From Phycisphaerae bacterium (GTDB taxonomy: Bacteria > Planctomycetota > Phycisphaerae > UBA1845 > PWPN01), in NCBI GenBank assembly GCA_030372985.1, contig JAUCQB010000160.1, positions 1-64,000 on the forward strand: a stretch of DNA of 64,000 nucleotides. The letters are read 5' to 3'. The notes under the pieces are model-generated. The model saw nothing but the letters and a program-made list of their open reading frames with translations, did not search any database and was not told the DNA's origin. The position numbers were made by a program, and so were the translations under genes. This document shows, piece after piece, positions 1-8,867 of this stretch (within the stretch, counting starts at the first letter, position 1; each line of letters starts with the position of its first letter).

Positions 1-1
1 C

Positions 2-103
2 TCGTATGCTGAACTGATCGAACGGTCTGAGTATTACCAGTGGCGGAACGAGGCCTCATACGAAAGCCGCCGCCGGAAGGCAAAAAGAATGAATACGGCG
101 TAG
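2..103 (+). CDS. C-terminal tail of a truncated upstream gene
   Basis: An open frame runs from the left edge of the window to a TAG at 101-103 and encodes 33 residues that end in a very basic stretch (ESRRRKAKRMNTA). The acidic/aromatic first half followed by a basic tail looks like a normal protein C-terminus and not a chance frame. The start and the function lie outside the window. It is followed 29 bases later by the epimerase-like gene on the same strand, so the two could be co-transcribed. Confidence 0.5.
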   Translation, partial: SYAELIERSEYYQWRNEASYESRRRKAKRMNTA

Positions 104-132
104 CGCTGTCATACTAACAGTCTAACAGTCTG

Positions 133-1074
133 ATGAGCTATCACGACATCCATGTTGTCACCGGCGCGTTCGGCTACTCGGGCCGCTATATTGCCGAGCG
201 CTTGCTCGTTCAGAACTCCACGGTCCGGACACTGACCAACTCGCCTGGCCGGGCACACGACTTCGGCGATCGGATTGAGGTTCATCCGTTTCATTTCGAC
301 GACGCCGCGAGAATGAAGCAGTCACTTGCCGGAGCCAGCGTGCTGTACAACACGTACTGGGTGCGTTTCAACCACAAGGGCTTCTCCCACGCAGAAGCGG
401 TGCGGAACACCATCCTGTTGTTCGAGGCCGCCAAGGCCGCCGGCGTCCAGCGGATCGTCCATGTGAGTATCACCAACCCATCGGAGGATTCGCCCCTGGA
501 GTACTTCCGCGGCAAGGCCGTGCTGGAGCGGCATCTGCGCGACCTCGGCGTGTCGTACGCGATCCTGAGGCCGGCCGTTCTGTTCGGCAAGGCAGACATC
601 CTGATCAACAACATCGCCTGGCTGTTGCGGAAACTCCCGCTTTTCGGGGTGTTCGGCGACGGGCAGTACCGTATTCAGCCGGTCTACGTTGACGATCTGG
701 CCCAGTTGGCCGTCGAGCAGGGCCGCAGCAGCGAGAATGTGGTCATCAACGCCATCGGGGTGGAGACGTTCACTTACCGGCAGCTCGTCGAGACGATCGG
801 CGAAATCATCGGCAAGCCACGTCGAATCATCTCTGTTTCGCCGGGTTGCGGATACGCGTTGGGCTGGCTGATGGGGAAGCTGGTCGGCGATGTGATGCTG
901 ACGCGCGAGGAGATCAAGGGGCTGATGCAAGGTCTGTTGTATGTGAATGCACCGCCGACCGGCCAGACGCGCCTGACTGATTGGGTCCGCCGTCACGCCG
1001 ACACGCTCGGGCTGCGTTACACGAGCGAGTTGGCCAGACGGCGCGATCGTACCAGCCGCTATGCCTCGAATTGA
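133..1074 (+). CDS. NAD(P)-dependent epimerase/dehydratase (NmrA/NDUFA9-like atypical SDR)
   Basis: This 313-residue protein starts with a Rossmann nucleotide-binding motif (GAFGYSG, residues 11-17) right after a short beta strand, as in extended and atypical short-chain dehydrogenases. The middle carries a strand and loop typical of NmrA/complex-I NDUFA9-like proteins (RIVHVSITNPSEDS, then YFRGKAVLERHL, where the Y..xK order is kept, followed by ILRPAVLFG). The C-terminal part has no signal peptide and probably forms the substrate domain. Such proteins bind NAD(P) and act on nucleotide sugars or serve as redox sensors; I cannot name the substrate. It starts at the first ATG after a short tandem repeat (two copies of cagtcta). 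The next gene is on the opposite strand. Confidence 0.85.
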   Translation: MSYHDIHVVTGAFGYSGRYIAERLLVQNSTVRTLTNSPGRAHDFGDRIEVHPFHFDDAARMKQSLAGASVLYNTYWVRFNHKGFSHAEAVRNTILLFEAAKAAGVQRIVHVSITNPSEDSPLEYFRGKAVLERHLRDLGVSYAILRPAVLFGKADILINNIAWLLRKLPLFGVFGDGQYRIQPVYVDDLAQLAVEQGRSSENVVINAIGVETFTYRQLVETIGEIIGKPRRIISVSPGCGYALGWLMGKLVGDVMLTREEIKGLMQGLLYVNAPPTGQTRLTDWVRRHADTLGLRYTSELARRRDRTSRYASN

Positions 1075-1140
1075 GAGACGAGTCGTGAGTCATCAGTTCT
1101 CAGTCGTCAGTCGTGGGGCGTAAGAATGTGTGTGAAGACG

Positions 1141-1195
1141 GTAGGACATGGTCGGAGCCCTGCGAAGTCTCACGCACGAAGCAGGGCGGAGACCT
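1141..1195. repeat. dispersed hairpin repeat, copy 1
   Basis: The block starts with GTAGGACATGGTCGGAGC, then has a palindromic segment (GCCCTGC ... GCAGGGC) and ends with GGCGGAGACCT. A shorter version with the same two flanks but a different palindrome lies at 31658-31699. The rest of the 1075-1346 gap holds only short repeats of the type cagtcgtcagtcgtgg and no convincing gene. Confidence 0.6.
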
Positions 1196-1346
1196 TCCGG
1201 TGCTGGCTGCAGAATATGGCAGGTCTCGGACGTCAAGGCGACCTCCACACTGCCCTACCGGCTCGCTCCGTCGGTTTTCGCACGCAGTCCAAGGCGATCG
1301 AAGCCCTGGCCACGAACCTTGTTGCCGACTTCTGAAGAACCGTGGA

Positions 1347-3887
1347 CTATCGAGGTGAGACTCGAATGTTGTCGAATCGCACGTCTATACCCTTATAGGC
1401 AAACAAGCCCACGGAGCCGGATAGGTATGTGTTGTCTTCGGCGGTGATGGTCTCGCGTCCATTTACCAAGCATACGATCTTGCTTCCTTTGACTTCGATG
1501 CGCAGGTGGATCCACGATCCGGGAGCGATCAGATCGGGGGTCTGCTGCTCTGCGATGAGAAAAGGATTGGAGAAATGGTTGACCTCAGCCTCCGAGGTGC
1601 GGTCCGTCGAGCCGGCAGGGCGAAGGCCGTCCTTGCGGGCACGCCAGAGTCTGCACTTCTTGCGTACCGGGTCGAGTACGAGGTAGTAGCCTTGGACTCT
1701 TCGGCCGTTGCCCCCACCCTCATCCTCCATGTCGGCCCGGAACCAGAGTCCGAAAGATCCTTTCTCGGATCGGGCGTCGGCCTCGAAGCTGTAGTCGGTC
1801 CATGTCTCGCCGCCGTGCAGCAGAATCATTGCGTCATGTGCGCCTCGCTCGGCGTTGTCGACGCCGCGCGCAGGATCGTGGCGCAGGCATCCGCCGGGCT
1901 TGCCCCCGTCGTTGCTCCAATACCACTGTTGCGGTTTCAGCCGCCAGTAGTTCAGGAACGGAGCCCACGCCATATCCGACTTCTCGCAATCATTCTGGTA
2001 GGGCAATGACAGCGGCGTGACCGTTTCTTCGGTGCGGATGGGTCGTTCGGGTCGCGTGACGTTGACCATCAGCCGCTCGCTGCCGTATCGAAGATTGACG
2101 ATACCCGAGTCCCATGACGAGGTCAGATAGGGGGACTCAAACGTGCCGTAACTGTCCAGGTCCATCGGCCGGCCGTCCAGCAGGGGAGGCTGGCCGTACC
2201 TCAATGTCAGCATGAACCGTTCCGCCGAGGGTCCGGCATCGGCCTGTGAGCAGCTTTCGTAAGATACCGTGTCCTCCTCCTGTTTGATGAGATTGTCCAG
2301 CACATCCGCCCGGAACCGCGAGAAGTCATCCTTGTAGTCACCTGCTCGTGCGACTTCGAGAACGAAAGGGGCCTGCGCATTCTCGAACTTGACGAAATCG
2401 CCGAACACGGAGGGATCGCCCGCGCCGGCCCACCTCCAGGCGGCACCGATCACCCGGTAAGCGAGGAAGGCCCCCCCGGCCCGGGCGAAGATCCAGCCTT
2501 GCTGTTCGGAGACTTCGTCGAATTCTTTCGTGGCCAGGTAAGCCTGCCCCACGGATCCCCGGCCGAGGACGACGTTTTTGTGTTGCGCGCAGTCGGCCGC
2601 GGAGGAAGTCGAGGCGTCGCGGCTCGACGGCACCAGCTCCGTGTAGACCGTCCGTCGGGTGCTGCCGGCGATCCGCAGAACGCTGGTCAGCGGCAGCGAT
2701 CGGGCTGCACCAAACTGACCTTCGACCTCCTGAAACGATCCCAGGACAAAGTCAGGCGTTACCCATGCGTACACCCGCGAGCTGAACACCTCGGGTGGCG
2801 GCACAGTCTGGCCCGGTTTCTTCCGGAGCAGATGGTGGAACCGGCCTGGCCGGCGGGCCTTGAACTCGTAGCAGCCTCGCTCGGCGCCGGCCGTTGCCAA
2901 CGCCGTGACCGCTTTGGGCGGTACATAGCGGCTGGTGGCCAGAAGAGGGGCCCCGAGCACGCCGTAGTAGTGCGGCTGGCCCTGGCCGAAGAGAATGTAC
3001 ATGCACGGGTAGCTGCCGCTGCATTGAGCGTCCCGACGGCTGTTGTGGTTGAACTCGTCGGGGAGTATGCCGTCGTGGGCGGGCTGGTAAACGCGGCACG
3101 CAGGACCGCAGAGCATTCCCTCGAGGTTCAACGCCGCATGCTCGGCAAAAAGAATGTCCAGGCCAAGCTCGGCGATCTGCCGCAGCCTGGGGTCTTCCGC
3201 CCATTCGGCGACCATGACAAGACAGCCGATTTCCTTCTCGACATAGCACGGCGAGTTGTACTCCAGCCAGCCCTTCTTGATGTGCTCGATGGTGAAAAGC
3301 GCGATGTGCCGCGACATGTCGGCGACCATGCTCTTGTCACGATCCAACTGTGCCGCCAGGAGACGCCAGACGTGACCCATGAACGCGTGGTTCTCCGTGG
3401 CCCCGAATTCCCAGATGGATGGATTGATTCTTTGCGGAGCCGGGCGGAAGCGGATGATATCCAGCAGTCGCCGTCTGGCTGTCGAGCTGAGCGCGGGATC
3501 GTCTCGCAGCAGGTAGTAGCTGTGGATCACCTCGCACACCCGCATGTCCGGATCGATCTTCTCGTCCAGCGGCATCGCGGCAAAGAACGCGTCGGCCTTT
3601 GCGACCTCGTCGGGTTTGCGCTTCAGATACATGGCGGCCAGTGCGCCCGACCAATTTGGCTCGATCTCGTCGAATTTCCACTCGTCGTGTTTCCACTGGG
3701 TCGGGTAGCCTGCGGCCGCCCACTGATCCGCGAGCCAGTTCAGGAATTCGTGCCTTCGCTCTTCCATCGTGACGGCGGGATCATCGTTGCCGCCGGCTGC
3801 CGGGCACACGCCGCAGATGCACGCGGCGATGAACAATGTCGCACATGCCATGCGCCGGACCAGGGATTGCGGAAACAGACTCACCAT
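1347..3887 (-). CDS. large exported protein with C-terminal LamG/DUF1080-like domain
   Basis: The 846-residue product begins with a signal peptide (positive MVSLFPQSLVRRM, hydrophobic stretch, cleavage near CPAAGG). Residues about 45-620 are rich in Trp, His and Tyr and look mostly helical followed by beta; I do not recognise a family there. From about residue 640 the protein resembles a concanavalin-like sandwich of the DUF1080/LamG type (WTDYSFEADARSE, FGLWFRAD, GYYLVLD, WIHLRIEVKGSKI, GSVGLFAYKGIDVRFDNIRV). DUF1080 domains have been linked to 3-keto-glycoside hydrolysis and to carbohydrate binding. The ATG is preceded by GGGAG at 7-8 bases. A secreted polysaccharide-acting enzyme is plausible; the exact reaction is unknown. 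Confidence 0.75.
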   Translation of the reverse strand: MVSLFPQSLVRRMACATLFIAACICGVCPAAGGNDDPAVTMEERRHEFLNWLADQWAAAGYPTQWKHDEWKFDEIEPNWSGALAAMYLKRKPDEVAKADAFFAAMPLDEKIDPDMRVCEVIHSYYLLRDDPALSSTARRRLLDIIRFRPAPQRINPSIWEFGATENHAFMGHVWRLLAAQLDRDKSMVADMSRHIALFTIEHIKKGWLEYNSPCYVEKEIGCLVMVAEWAEDPRLRQIAELGLDILFAEHAALNLEGMLCGPACRVYQPAHDGILPDEFNHNSRRDAQCSGSYPCMYILFGQGQPHYYGVLGAPLLATSRYVPPKAVTALATAGAERGCYEFKARRPGRFHHLLRKKPGQTVPPPEVFSSRVYAWVTPDFVLGSFQEVEGQFGAARSLPLTSVLRIAGSTRRTVYTELVPSSRDASTSSAADCAQHKNVVLGRGSVGQAYLATKEFDEVSEQQGWIFARAGGAFLAYRVIGAAWRWAGAGDPSVFGDFVKFENAQAPFVLEVARAGDYKDDFSRFRADVLDNLIKQEEDTVSYESCSQADAGPSAERFMLTLRYGQPPLLDGRPMDLDSYGTFESPYLTSSWDSGIVNLRYGSERLMVNVTRPERPIRTEETVTPLSLPYQNDCEKSDMAWAPFLNYWRLKPQQWYWSNDGGKPGGCLRHDPARGVDNAERGAHDAMILLHGGETWTDYSFEADARSEKGSFGLWFRADMEDEGGGNGRRVQGYYLVLDPVRKKCRLWRARKDGLRPAGSTDRTSEAEVNHFSNPFLIAEQQTPDLIAPGSWIHLRIEVKGSKIVCLVNGRETITAEDNTYLSGSVGLFAYKGIDVRFDNIRVSPR

Positions 3888-4195
3888 TGCGCGTTCTCCC
3901 GTCGTTCAGGGCCCGATTGCCGATCGAGATGACGCATGGAGCATACTCGCCTTCTGTCGCGCGTCCAGTCGGTTCCGGGTGTTGAGCGGCGGAACGAGCC
4001 GGTTGCCTGAGGCGCGCTCACAGGGCAAGTCAATGACCCATGGCGAAATCGGAATGTCGAAGATCCGCCCTGGTTCGCCACGGCGACCGGGGCGGGCAAG
4101 TTTGCGGCAGGCGCGGACGAGGCTGGCGCGTCTGTTCGGTGATTATCTGCTAATAACTCTAAAAAACACCTGCCACGCACTTTGAGATCCCGCGC
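3888..4195. other. intergenic gap between two minus-strand genes
   Basis: This 308-base gap separates the large exported protein from the first DUF2961 gene. I find no convincing gene. The upstream ribosome-binding site of the preceding protein lies at its left edge. The open frame on the plus strand has no ribosome-binding site and mostly shadows the neighbouring gene. Confidence 0.5.
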
Positions 4196-6229
4196 CTATT
4201 TCAGCAGCACGTAGTCGAGGCCGAACATGTAGTCCTTCTTGGCCTTGGCGTTGGCTCCGACGATGTCGACGGTCAGGAGGTTGCGGCCTTTCTTGAGGTC
4301 GAACGTTCCGAGGTCGAGTTCTTCGGTCCGGCCGACGCCGTCAGCCTGGAACAGGTCGATGGGCTCGCCGGCTTTCTGGCCGTTGACGTAAAGCTGGACG
4401 ATGCCGTAATCGACGGCCTTGGTCAGCCGGACGATCACGTGTTGGCTGCCGGCGTCCTTGGCCGGCAGCGCCAGTGTCAACTTGTCGCCCGGTTTGCCCT
4501 GGGTCCACCACAGATGGGCTTCACTGCTCCATCCGCCGAGTTCCTGCGTGCTGATGGTGCCGGTCTTCTCGACCACCTCCAACTTCTCGCCTTCGATCGC
4601 GCCCGGCACCTTGTTGATCGGCAGGGTGGGCATGGGTTCGATCTTGACGTCGTCTTTGGTGATCGGGCCGAAGAACCACTCGTCCCAGCACCCCGGTCGT
4701 GCGTACCAGTAGCTGATCGCCGCGCGCGTCGTGTCGCACACCGGGTTCCAGTGCCAGTTCTCGATGTCGAACTTGAATGACTTGGTGAACGGTATGTCGT
4801 CGATGACGTGGAAGCGGTTCACGCTGGTGTTGCCGAAGTTGCCCGGGCCGTCACATCGCGGCTGGTTGTGGTAGGCGTGCACAAACCGCTCGTTGCAGCA
4901 CCAGGCATAGCCGTAGTAATCCTCGGTTCCGGTGCCCAGGTGGCTGGGGAACGTCTCGCCGTCGACGTAGATCTTCTCATCGCCCTCGCCCCACCAATCC
5001 TTCACCGGGTTGATGATGTGCAGTGAGCCGCCGACGAAGCGGCCGTTGCCGCTGCAAGCCATATGGCCCCAGTCGGTCATTGGCCGGCTGGGCAGGTTCT
5101 TCTCGATCCGCCACTTGGCGTGGAAGAGCAGGCTCTTGTCGTTCCACTCCCAGGGCATCACGGCGACCGCGCCGGACACGCGGACCTCCTGCTCGCCGAG
5201 GTTCCTGATCTTAATGACCGCCTTTTTGTTGAACGGCATCCACCAGTGGCACCAGAGGTCCTGTGGCTTGTCCTTGGTGATACCCAGCGGCAGCGAATCG
5301 TAGGGTGTCAGGCCGGGGGCGGTGCCGAAGAAGTCGCCGATCGGCGTCTGGACGGTCTGCTCGAGGGCCGGTTGTCCGGTCTTGTCGTCCTTCTTATCGC
5401 CGTGGAAGCTCATGTAGAGGACAATCTGGCGGGCGGCAGCATCGAGGTCGGCGGCATCGAGGTGGACGAGGAAGCCGCAGATGGCCTTCGGACCGTCCAT
5501 CTCCCAGAGCACGGCCTCCTTGTCGGGAGCGAGCTTGACGTCAAACGGTGTCTTGGTTCGCTCGGCCGGCGGGCCGCCTCCCTGGCGAGTGTTGGATAGC
5601 CTCTCGGCCACGTCCTTGATCTTGTCGGCCAGTTTCTGAGTGTCTTCCATCGTGAAGGTCGTGACGTCCGTGCCGGCCGGCCAGGTGCGGTAGTTCACAT
5701 GGTAGTAGAAGCCGCCCTCATCACTGGTTACTTTGCAGTGCTTGGCGTAAGCGATGGGGAAGTACAGGTTCCAGCCGCGGGACCGCTCCCCGGCGATCGG
5801 CTTGGGGAATCCGAGCACTTCGCCGCCGAGCAGCTTGGTCATCGGGGCCTCGATGGTCGGCTTGTCGGCCTTGTCGAGGTAGATCCGCAGGGTGCCCTTG
5901 GGGTTGGCCGACCAGATGCGGACGATTGCACCGGGGCCGGGGGTGTCCATCATGACGTGTTCCTTGCGGCCGTCCTTATCCTCGATCCGCAGGTATTGGC
6001 CGCAGTCGCCGTTGGCGAAGTAGCCCTGGAAATCGCTGTGGCTCCTGGATGCCCGGTCCCAACTCGAAAATTGCCTGGTCACGTAAGCCGGGTCGGGCAG
6101 GGTTGCCAGCCGTTTCAGGTCGGTCATCTCGGTGAGAAGCGATTCGGTAGTGATCGCGGCCATGGCCGGTGACAGCAACACGGCCGTCGCTCCGATTGCC
6201 AACAAGGCGTTCATGCATGTGCGATTCAT
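4196..6229 (-). CDS. DUF2961 domain exported protein (copy 1)
   Basis: The start at 6229 is chosen because AGGAG sits 7 bases upstream; this gives a clear signal peptide (MNRTCMNALLAIGATAVLL...AMA) and a 677-residue protein, 7 residues shorter than the longest frame. The DUF2961 hallmarks are all present: FSSWDRASR near residue 55, GPGAIVRIWSANPKGTLRIYLD, the central PIGDFFGTAPG and YDSLPLGI, and GTGTEDYYGYAW. DUF2961 proteins have a viral-jelly-roll-like fold; one is known as a difructose-anhydride/fructofuranose-acting GH172 enzyme, in which paired Glu residues act. The C-terminal about 130 residues form an extra beta-sandwich. It shares its architecture with the second copy at 12542-14998, separated by two other carbohydrate genes. 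A role as an extracellular glycoside hydrolase is inferred from the family. Confidence 0.88.
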   Translation of the reverse strand: MNRTCMNALLAIGATAVLLSPAMAAITTESLLTEMTDLKRLATLPDPAYVTRQFSSWDRASRSHSDFQGYFANGDCGQYLRIEDKDGRKEHVMMDTPGPGAIVRIWSANPKGTLRIYLDKADKPTIEAPMTKLLGGEVLGFPKPIAGERSRGWNLYFPIAYAKHCKVTSDEGGFYYHVNYRTWPAGTDVTTFTMEDTQKLADKIKDVAERLSNTRQGGGPPAERTKTPFDVKLAPDKEAVLWEMDGPKAICGFLVHLDAADLDAAARQIVLYMSFHGDKKDDKTGQPALEQTVQTPIGDFFGTAPGLTPYDSLPLGITKDKPQDLWCHWWMPFNKKAVIKIRNLGEQEVRVSGAVAVMPWEWNDKSLLFHAKWRIEKNLPSRPMTDWGHMACSGNGRFVGGSLHIINPVKDWWGEGDEKIYVDGETFPSHLGTGTEDYYGYAWCCNERFVHAYHNQPRCDGPGNFGNTSVNRFHVIDDIPFTKSFKFDIENWHWNPVCDTTRAAISYWYARPGCWDEWFFGPITKDDVKIEPMPTLPINKVPGAIEGEKLEVVEKTGTISTQELGGWSSEAHLWWTQGKPGDKLTLALPAKDAGSQHVIVRLTKAVDYGIVQLYVNGQKAGEPIDLFQADGVGRTEELDLGTFDLKKGRNLLTVDIVGANAKAKKDYMFGLDYVLLK

Positions 6230-6713
6230 CTTGGCTCTCCTGTCCGACAAGGGTCACTGGTACGGTCAGCCACTGCGGCAACGGCGTATTGTGGCGAGAT
6301 TGGGTGAAAAGACAAGCGATGCGGTTCTGAGGGATCGGGATGGGTGTCGGAGAAACCAGCGATTCGTAACACCTTTTGAGAAAAGATGATAGGACTGAAA
6401 CGGGAGCTCGTCGGGGGTGGCCAATTGGGTTCGTTTGGCGCGGGGGAGTTGTTAGCTTTCAGCTCTTGGCTCTTAGCCAGAGAAGCCGGGCAGGGTCTCC
6501 TGTGGGAGGATGGTTGCTGACGACCGATCGCTGACTCGTTGGGTTCGTTCCGCACAGGTGAGTTGTCAGTTTTCGGTCGGATGAGGCCGGGTCGCATCGG
6601 AACTGACAACTGAGGACTGAAGACTGATCATTCCCCTTTCTCGGCTCGGCACTTTTCCGTATGGTGATGGCTTTGGGATCATGATCTAACCTGTTTTAAG
6701 GAGGCGGGCCGCG
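6230..6713. other. divergent intergenic region with inverted repeat
   Basis: This 484-base region separates the minus-strand DUF2961 gene and the plus-strand GH-like gene, so both promoters should lie here. No gene is convincing. It contains a perfect 11-bp inverted repeat, AGTTGTCAGTT at 6561-6571 and AACTGACAACT at 6601-6611, and a smaller TGGCT/AGCCA hairpin near 6470. The strong ribosome-binding site AAGGAGG at 6698-6704 serves the gene at 6714. Confidence 0.6.
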
Positions 6714-8765
6714 GTGATGCTGATGCTCCGGATGTCCCGACTGGCGTTGTTCTGGCCGCTTTTTCTGGTTCCGTCGTCGGCGAATGCGGTGGCCGGGGCG
6801 GTGGCGGAAGTGGTCCACACGGTGTACCGGGCGGACCAGCCGTTTCAGCAGTTCCTGCCGTTGTGGCATGAAGGCTTCGAGGAGACGGGGCCTGATGGCA
6901 AGAAGGTCGTCCGGGCCAAGCGACAAGTGCCGCTCGGCGGATACATCCATGTCTACGTGAAGAACACCGGCGGTCAGCCGCTGGTGGTCAAGGACGTGCA
7001 ACTCGAGGGCATCAGTCTGGCCGAGGCCGTGCGGCTCTCAGAGGACCTGAAGGCGGGCGTCCATCCGGCCAGTGTGCGGATCGCGAAGATCCCGAAGCCG
7101 AAGATCGAGCGGCTCCTGCAGTTGGGTGAGCCCGTGTGGTGGAAGGTCGACCCGGACGAGGTGGCGGCCGGGGGCTTCGCTGCTGTCACCATTCGCCTGC
7201 GCCGCGATCCGCTCGTCGACTCGGTCAGCGTGGCAGTCGTCTGTGGCGAGGCGACGCTGCCGACCCGCGTGGAGGTCGGCAAGCCACAGCCCTACCTGGC
7301 CGGCGTCAGTTTTGCGATGGATTTCAGCGACGTCATCACCTATGTCCGTGCGCCCGGAGGGCGGGGGCTCGCTCCAAGCCGGCTGCTGCTCGACGGTCAG
7401 GATGTCACCGGGCAGTCGAGCATTCTCTCGGACCCTTCGCTCGATACGACGGTGATTTCGACGAAGCTCACCGAACCCGTTGATCGCGGATCATACCACT
7501 ACTTCCAGGCCGACTTTGCCGACGGGTCGCGAGCAGCCGCCGGTTTGCGGGCGACGGCCGACGAATTTCGCTATGGGATGTGGGGATACATCAACAAGGG
7601 CGACACGCCCCGCGAGCGAGCCGACTACTTTCTCAAGGACATGGAGTCCCACAACATCAATCTGCTGATGCAGTCGATTTCCAAGGACGTGGTCGAGTTC
7701 ATGCTCAGCGAGGAGGGCAGGGCCTACAGTCAGCGGACGGGCATTCGGATGATGGCCAACTGGCCGGGCAACGCCCCCAAGCCGGTGTACTACTTTCTTC
7801 TTGACGAGCCCGACGCCCACGACCACGCGGTCAGCTTCCTTGAAGCCAACGTGCGGCTCGGTTCGCTGGGCCAGGCGCTTGTGGAGCGAGCCAGGGAAAT
7901 CCGGGCGAAGGACCCGATCCCGCCGATGCTGCTCAATATCGACAACACGTACAAGCCGGAAAATTACTACATGTACGCCCAGCTTCCAGACGTGATGTGT
8001 GCCGATCCTTATTACAGCGCGGCGCTGGAATCGGCGCTGCGCAAGCGGCCCGACGAGGTGAAGTACTTCGAGAAGCCGACGTACGTCTATGGAGTGGCGT
8101 CGATCTGCCGCTGGGCCTGTGCTCCGCGGCCGCTGCACATCATTCTGAACTGCGTGCGCGACGACAACAAGGAGCACCCTTTCCGCTTCAGCACGCCGGT
8201 GGAGAAGCGGATCGAGGTCTTTTATGCCCTCGCGGCCGGTGCGACGAGCCTGTCATATTGGTGGTATACGCCGTATGACGATTGTTACGGTGTCGGGGGC
8301 GACGATCCCCGCGGCAAGGCCCTATGGAGGGAGATGGGCGTACTGGGGGCGGAGGTGCGTACGGCCGGGCCGGTGATCACCCGCAGTTGCCCGGCCGAGC
8401 TGCCGGTCGAGGCGTCGCCCGATCTGTGGGTGCGAACGCTGCTGGCCGGTCCCGATTCCCTTGTCGTTCTGGTGGTCAACGATACCTCGCGCGGCTCCAA
8501 GGAGGGCACCCTGATCCGGAACGTATCCCCAGCCAACGTGACCGTCCGAGTCCCCGTGTGGTTGAACAACGTTCAAGCGGTCGAAGTCGATTCGGGGGGG
8601 GTGAAATTGCCGCTCTGCAAACAGAGCGGAAGCGAAGTAACCCTCACGTTGGGGACGGTGAAGGTGACACGGCTGGTCATTCTGACACAGGACCCAGGCC
8701 TGCGCGCCACACTGACCAAGCACCGTTTCTCCTGGAGAAAGGGCAGCAGAGGCGGCGGCAGGTAG
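6714..8765 (+). CDS. exported TIM-barrel glycosidase-like protein (GH123/DUF4091-like)
   Basis: The protein has 683 residues and begins with a signal peptide (hydrophobic LALFWPLFLVPSSANA). Translation can start at GTG 6714 or ATG 6717; AAGGAGG at 6698-6704 suits either. Residues 30-270 look like beta domains, and from about 280 a barrel with RERADYFLKDMESHNINLL begins. The motif YFLLDEPDAHDH near residue 362 places a Asp-Glu pair at the end of a strand, as in GH123/DUF4091 N-acetylgalactosaminidase-type enzymes that use an Asp-Glu pair and the substrate N-acetyl group. The Trp-rich LSYWWYTPYDD near 520 would be an aromatic substrate wall. Family placement is by motif only; it could also be a catalytically different member. 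Confidence 0.65.
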   Translation: MMLMLRMSRLALFWPLFLVPSSANAVAGAVAEVVHTVYRADQPFQQFLPLWHEGFEETGPDGKKVVRAKRQVPLGGYIHVYVKNTGGQPLVVKDVQLEGISLAEAVRLSEDLKAGVHPASVRIAKIPKPKIERLLQLGEPVWWKVDPDEVAAGGFAAVTIRLRRDPLVDSVSVAVVCGEATLPTRVEVGKPQPYLAGVSFAMDFSDVITYVRAPGGRGLAPSRLLLDGQDVTGQSSILSDPSLDTTVISTKLTEPVDRGSYHYFQADFADGSRAAAGLRATADEFRYGMWGYINKGDTPRERADYFLKDMESHNINLLMQSISKDVVEFMLSEEGRAYSQRTGIRMMANWPGNAPKPVYYFLLDEPDAHDHAVSFLEANVRLGSLGQALVERAREIRAKDPIPPMLLNIDNTYKPENYYMYAQLPDVMCADPYYSAALESALRKRPDEVKYFEKPTYVYGVASICRWACAPRPLHIILNCVRDDNKEHPFRFSTPVEKRIEVFYALAAGATSLSYWWYTPYDDCYGVGGDDPRGKALWREMGVLGAEVRTAGPVITRSCPAELPVEASPDLWVRTLLAGPDSLVVLVVNDTSRGSKEGTLIRNVSPANVTVRVPVWLNNVQAVEVDSGGVKLPLCKQSGSEVTLTLGTVKVTRLVILTQDPGLRATLTKHRFSWRKGSRGGGR

Positions 8766-8867
8766 CGGCAGGGCGGTGTTGCGTACCGTTTGCCGTGGGC
8801 GGTCAGCTGCCGATGCCGATGGCATGGGCATCGAGTCTCACCCGCATTGACCGGCGTGGCCCGTTGG

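Noticed and set aside
2499-3932. 477-codon open frame on the plus strand
   Set aside because: It is the antisense shadow of the exported protein at 1347-3887, which has a signal peptide, ribosome-binding site and a recognisable C-terminal domain.
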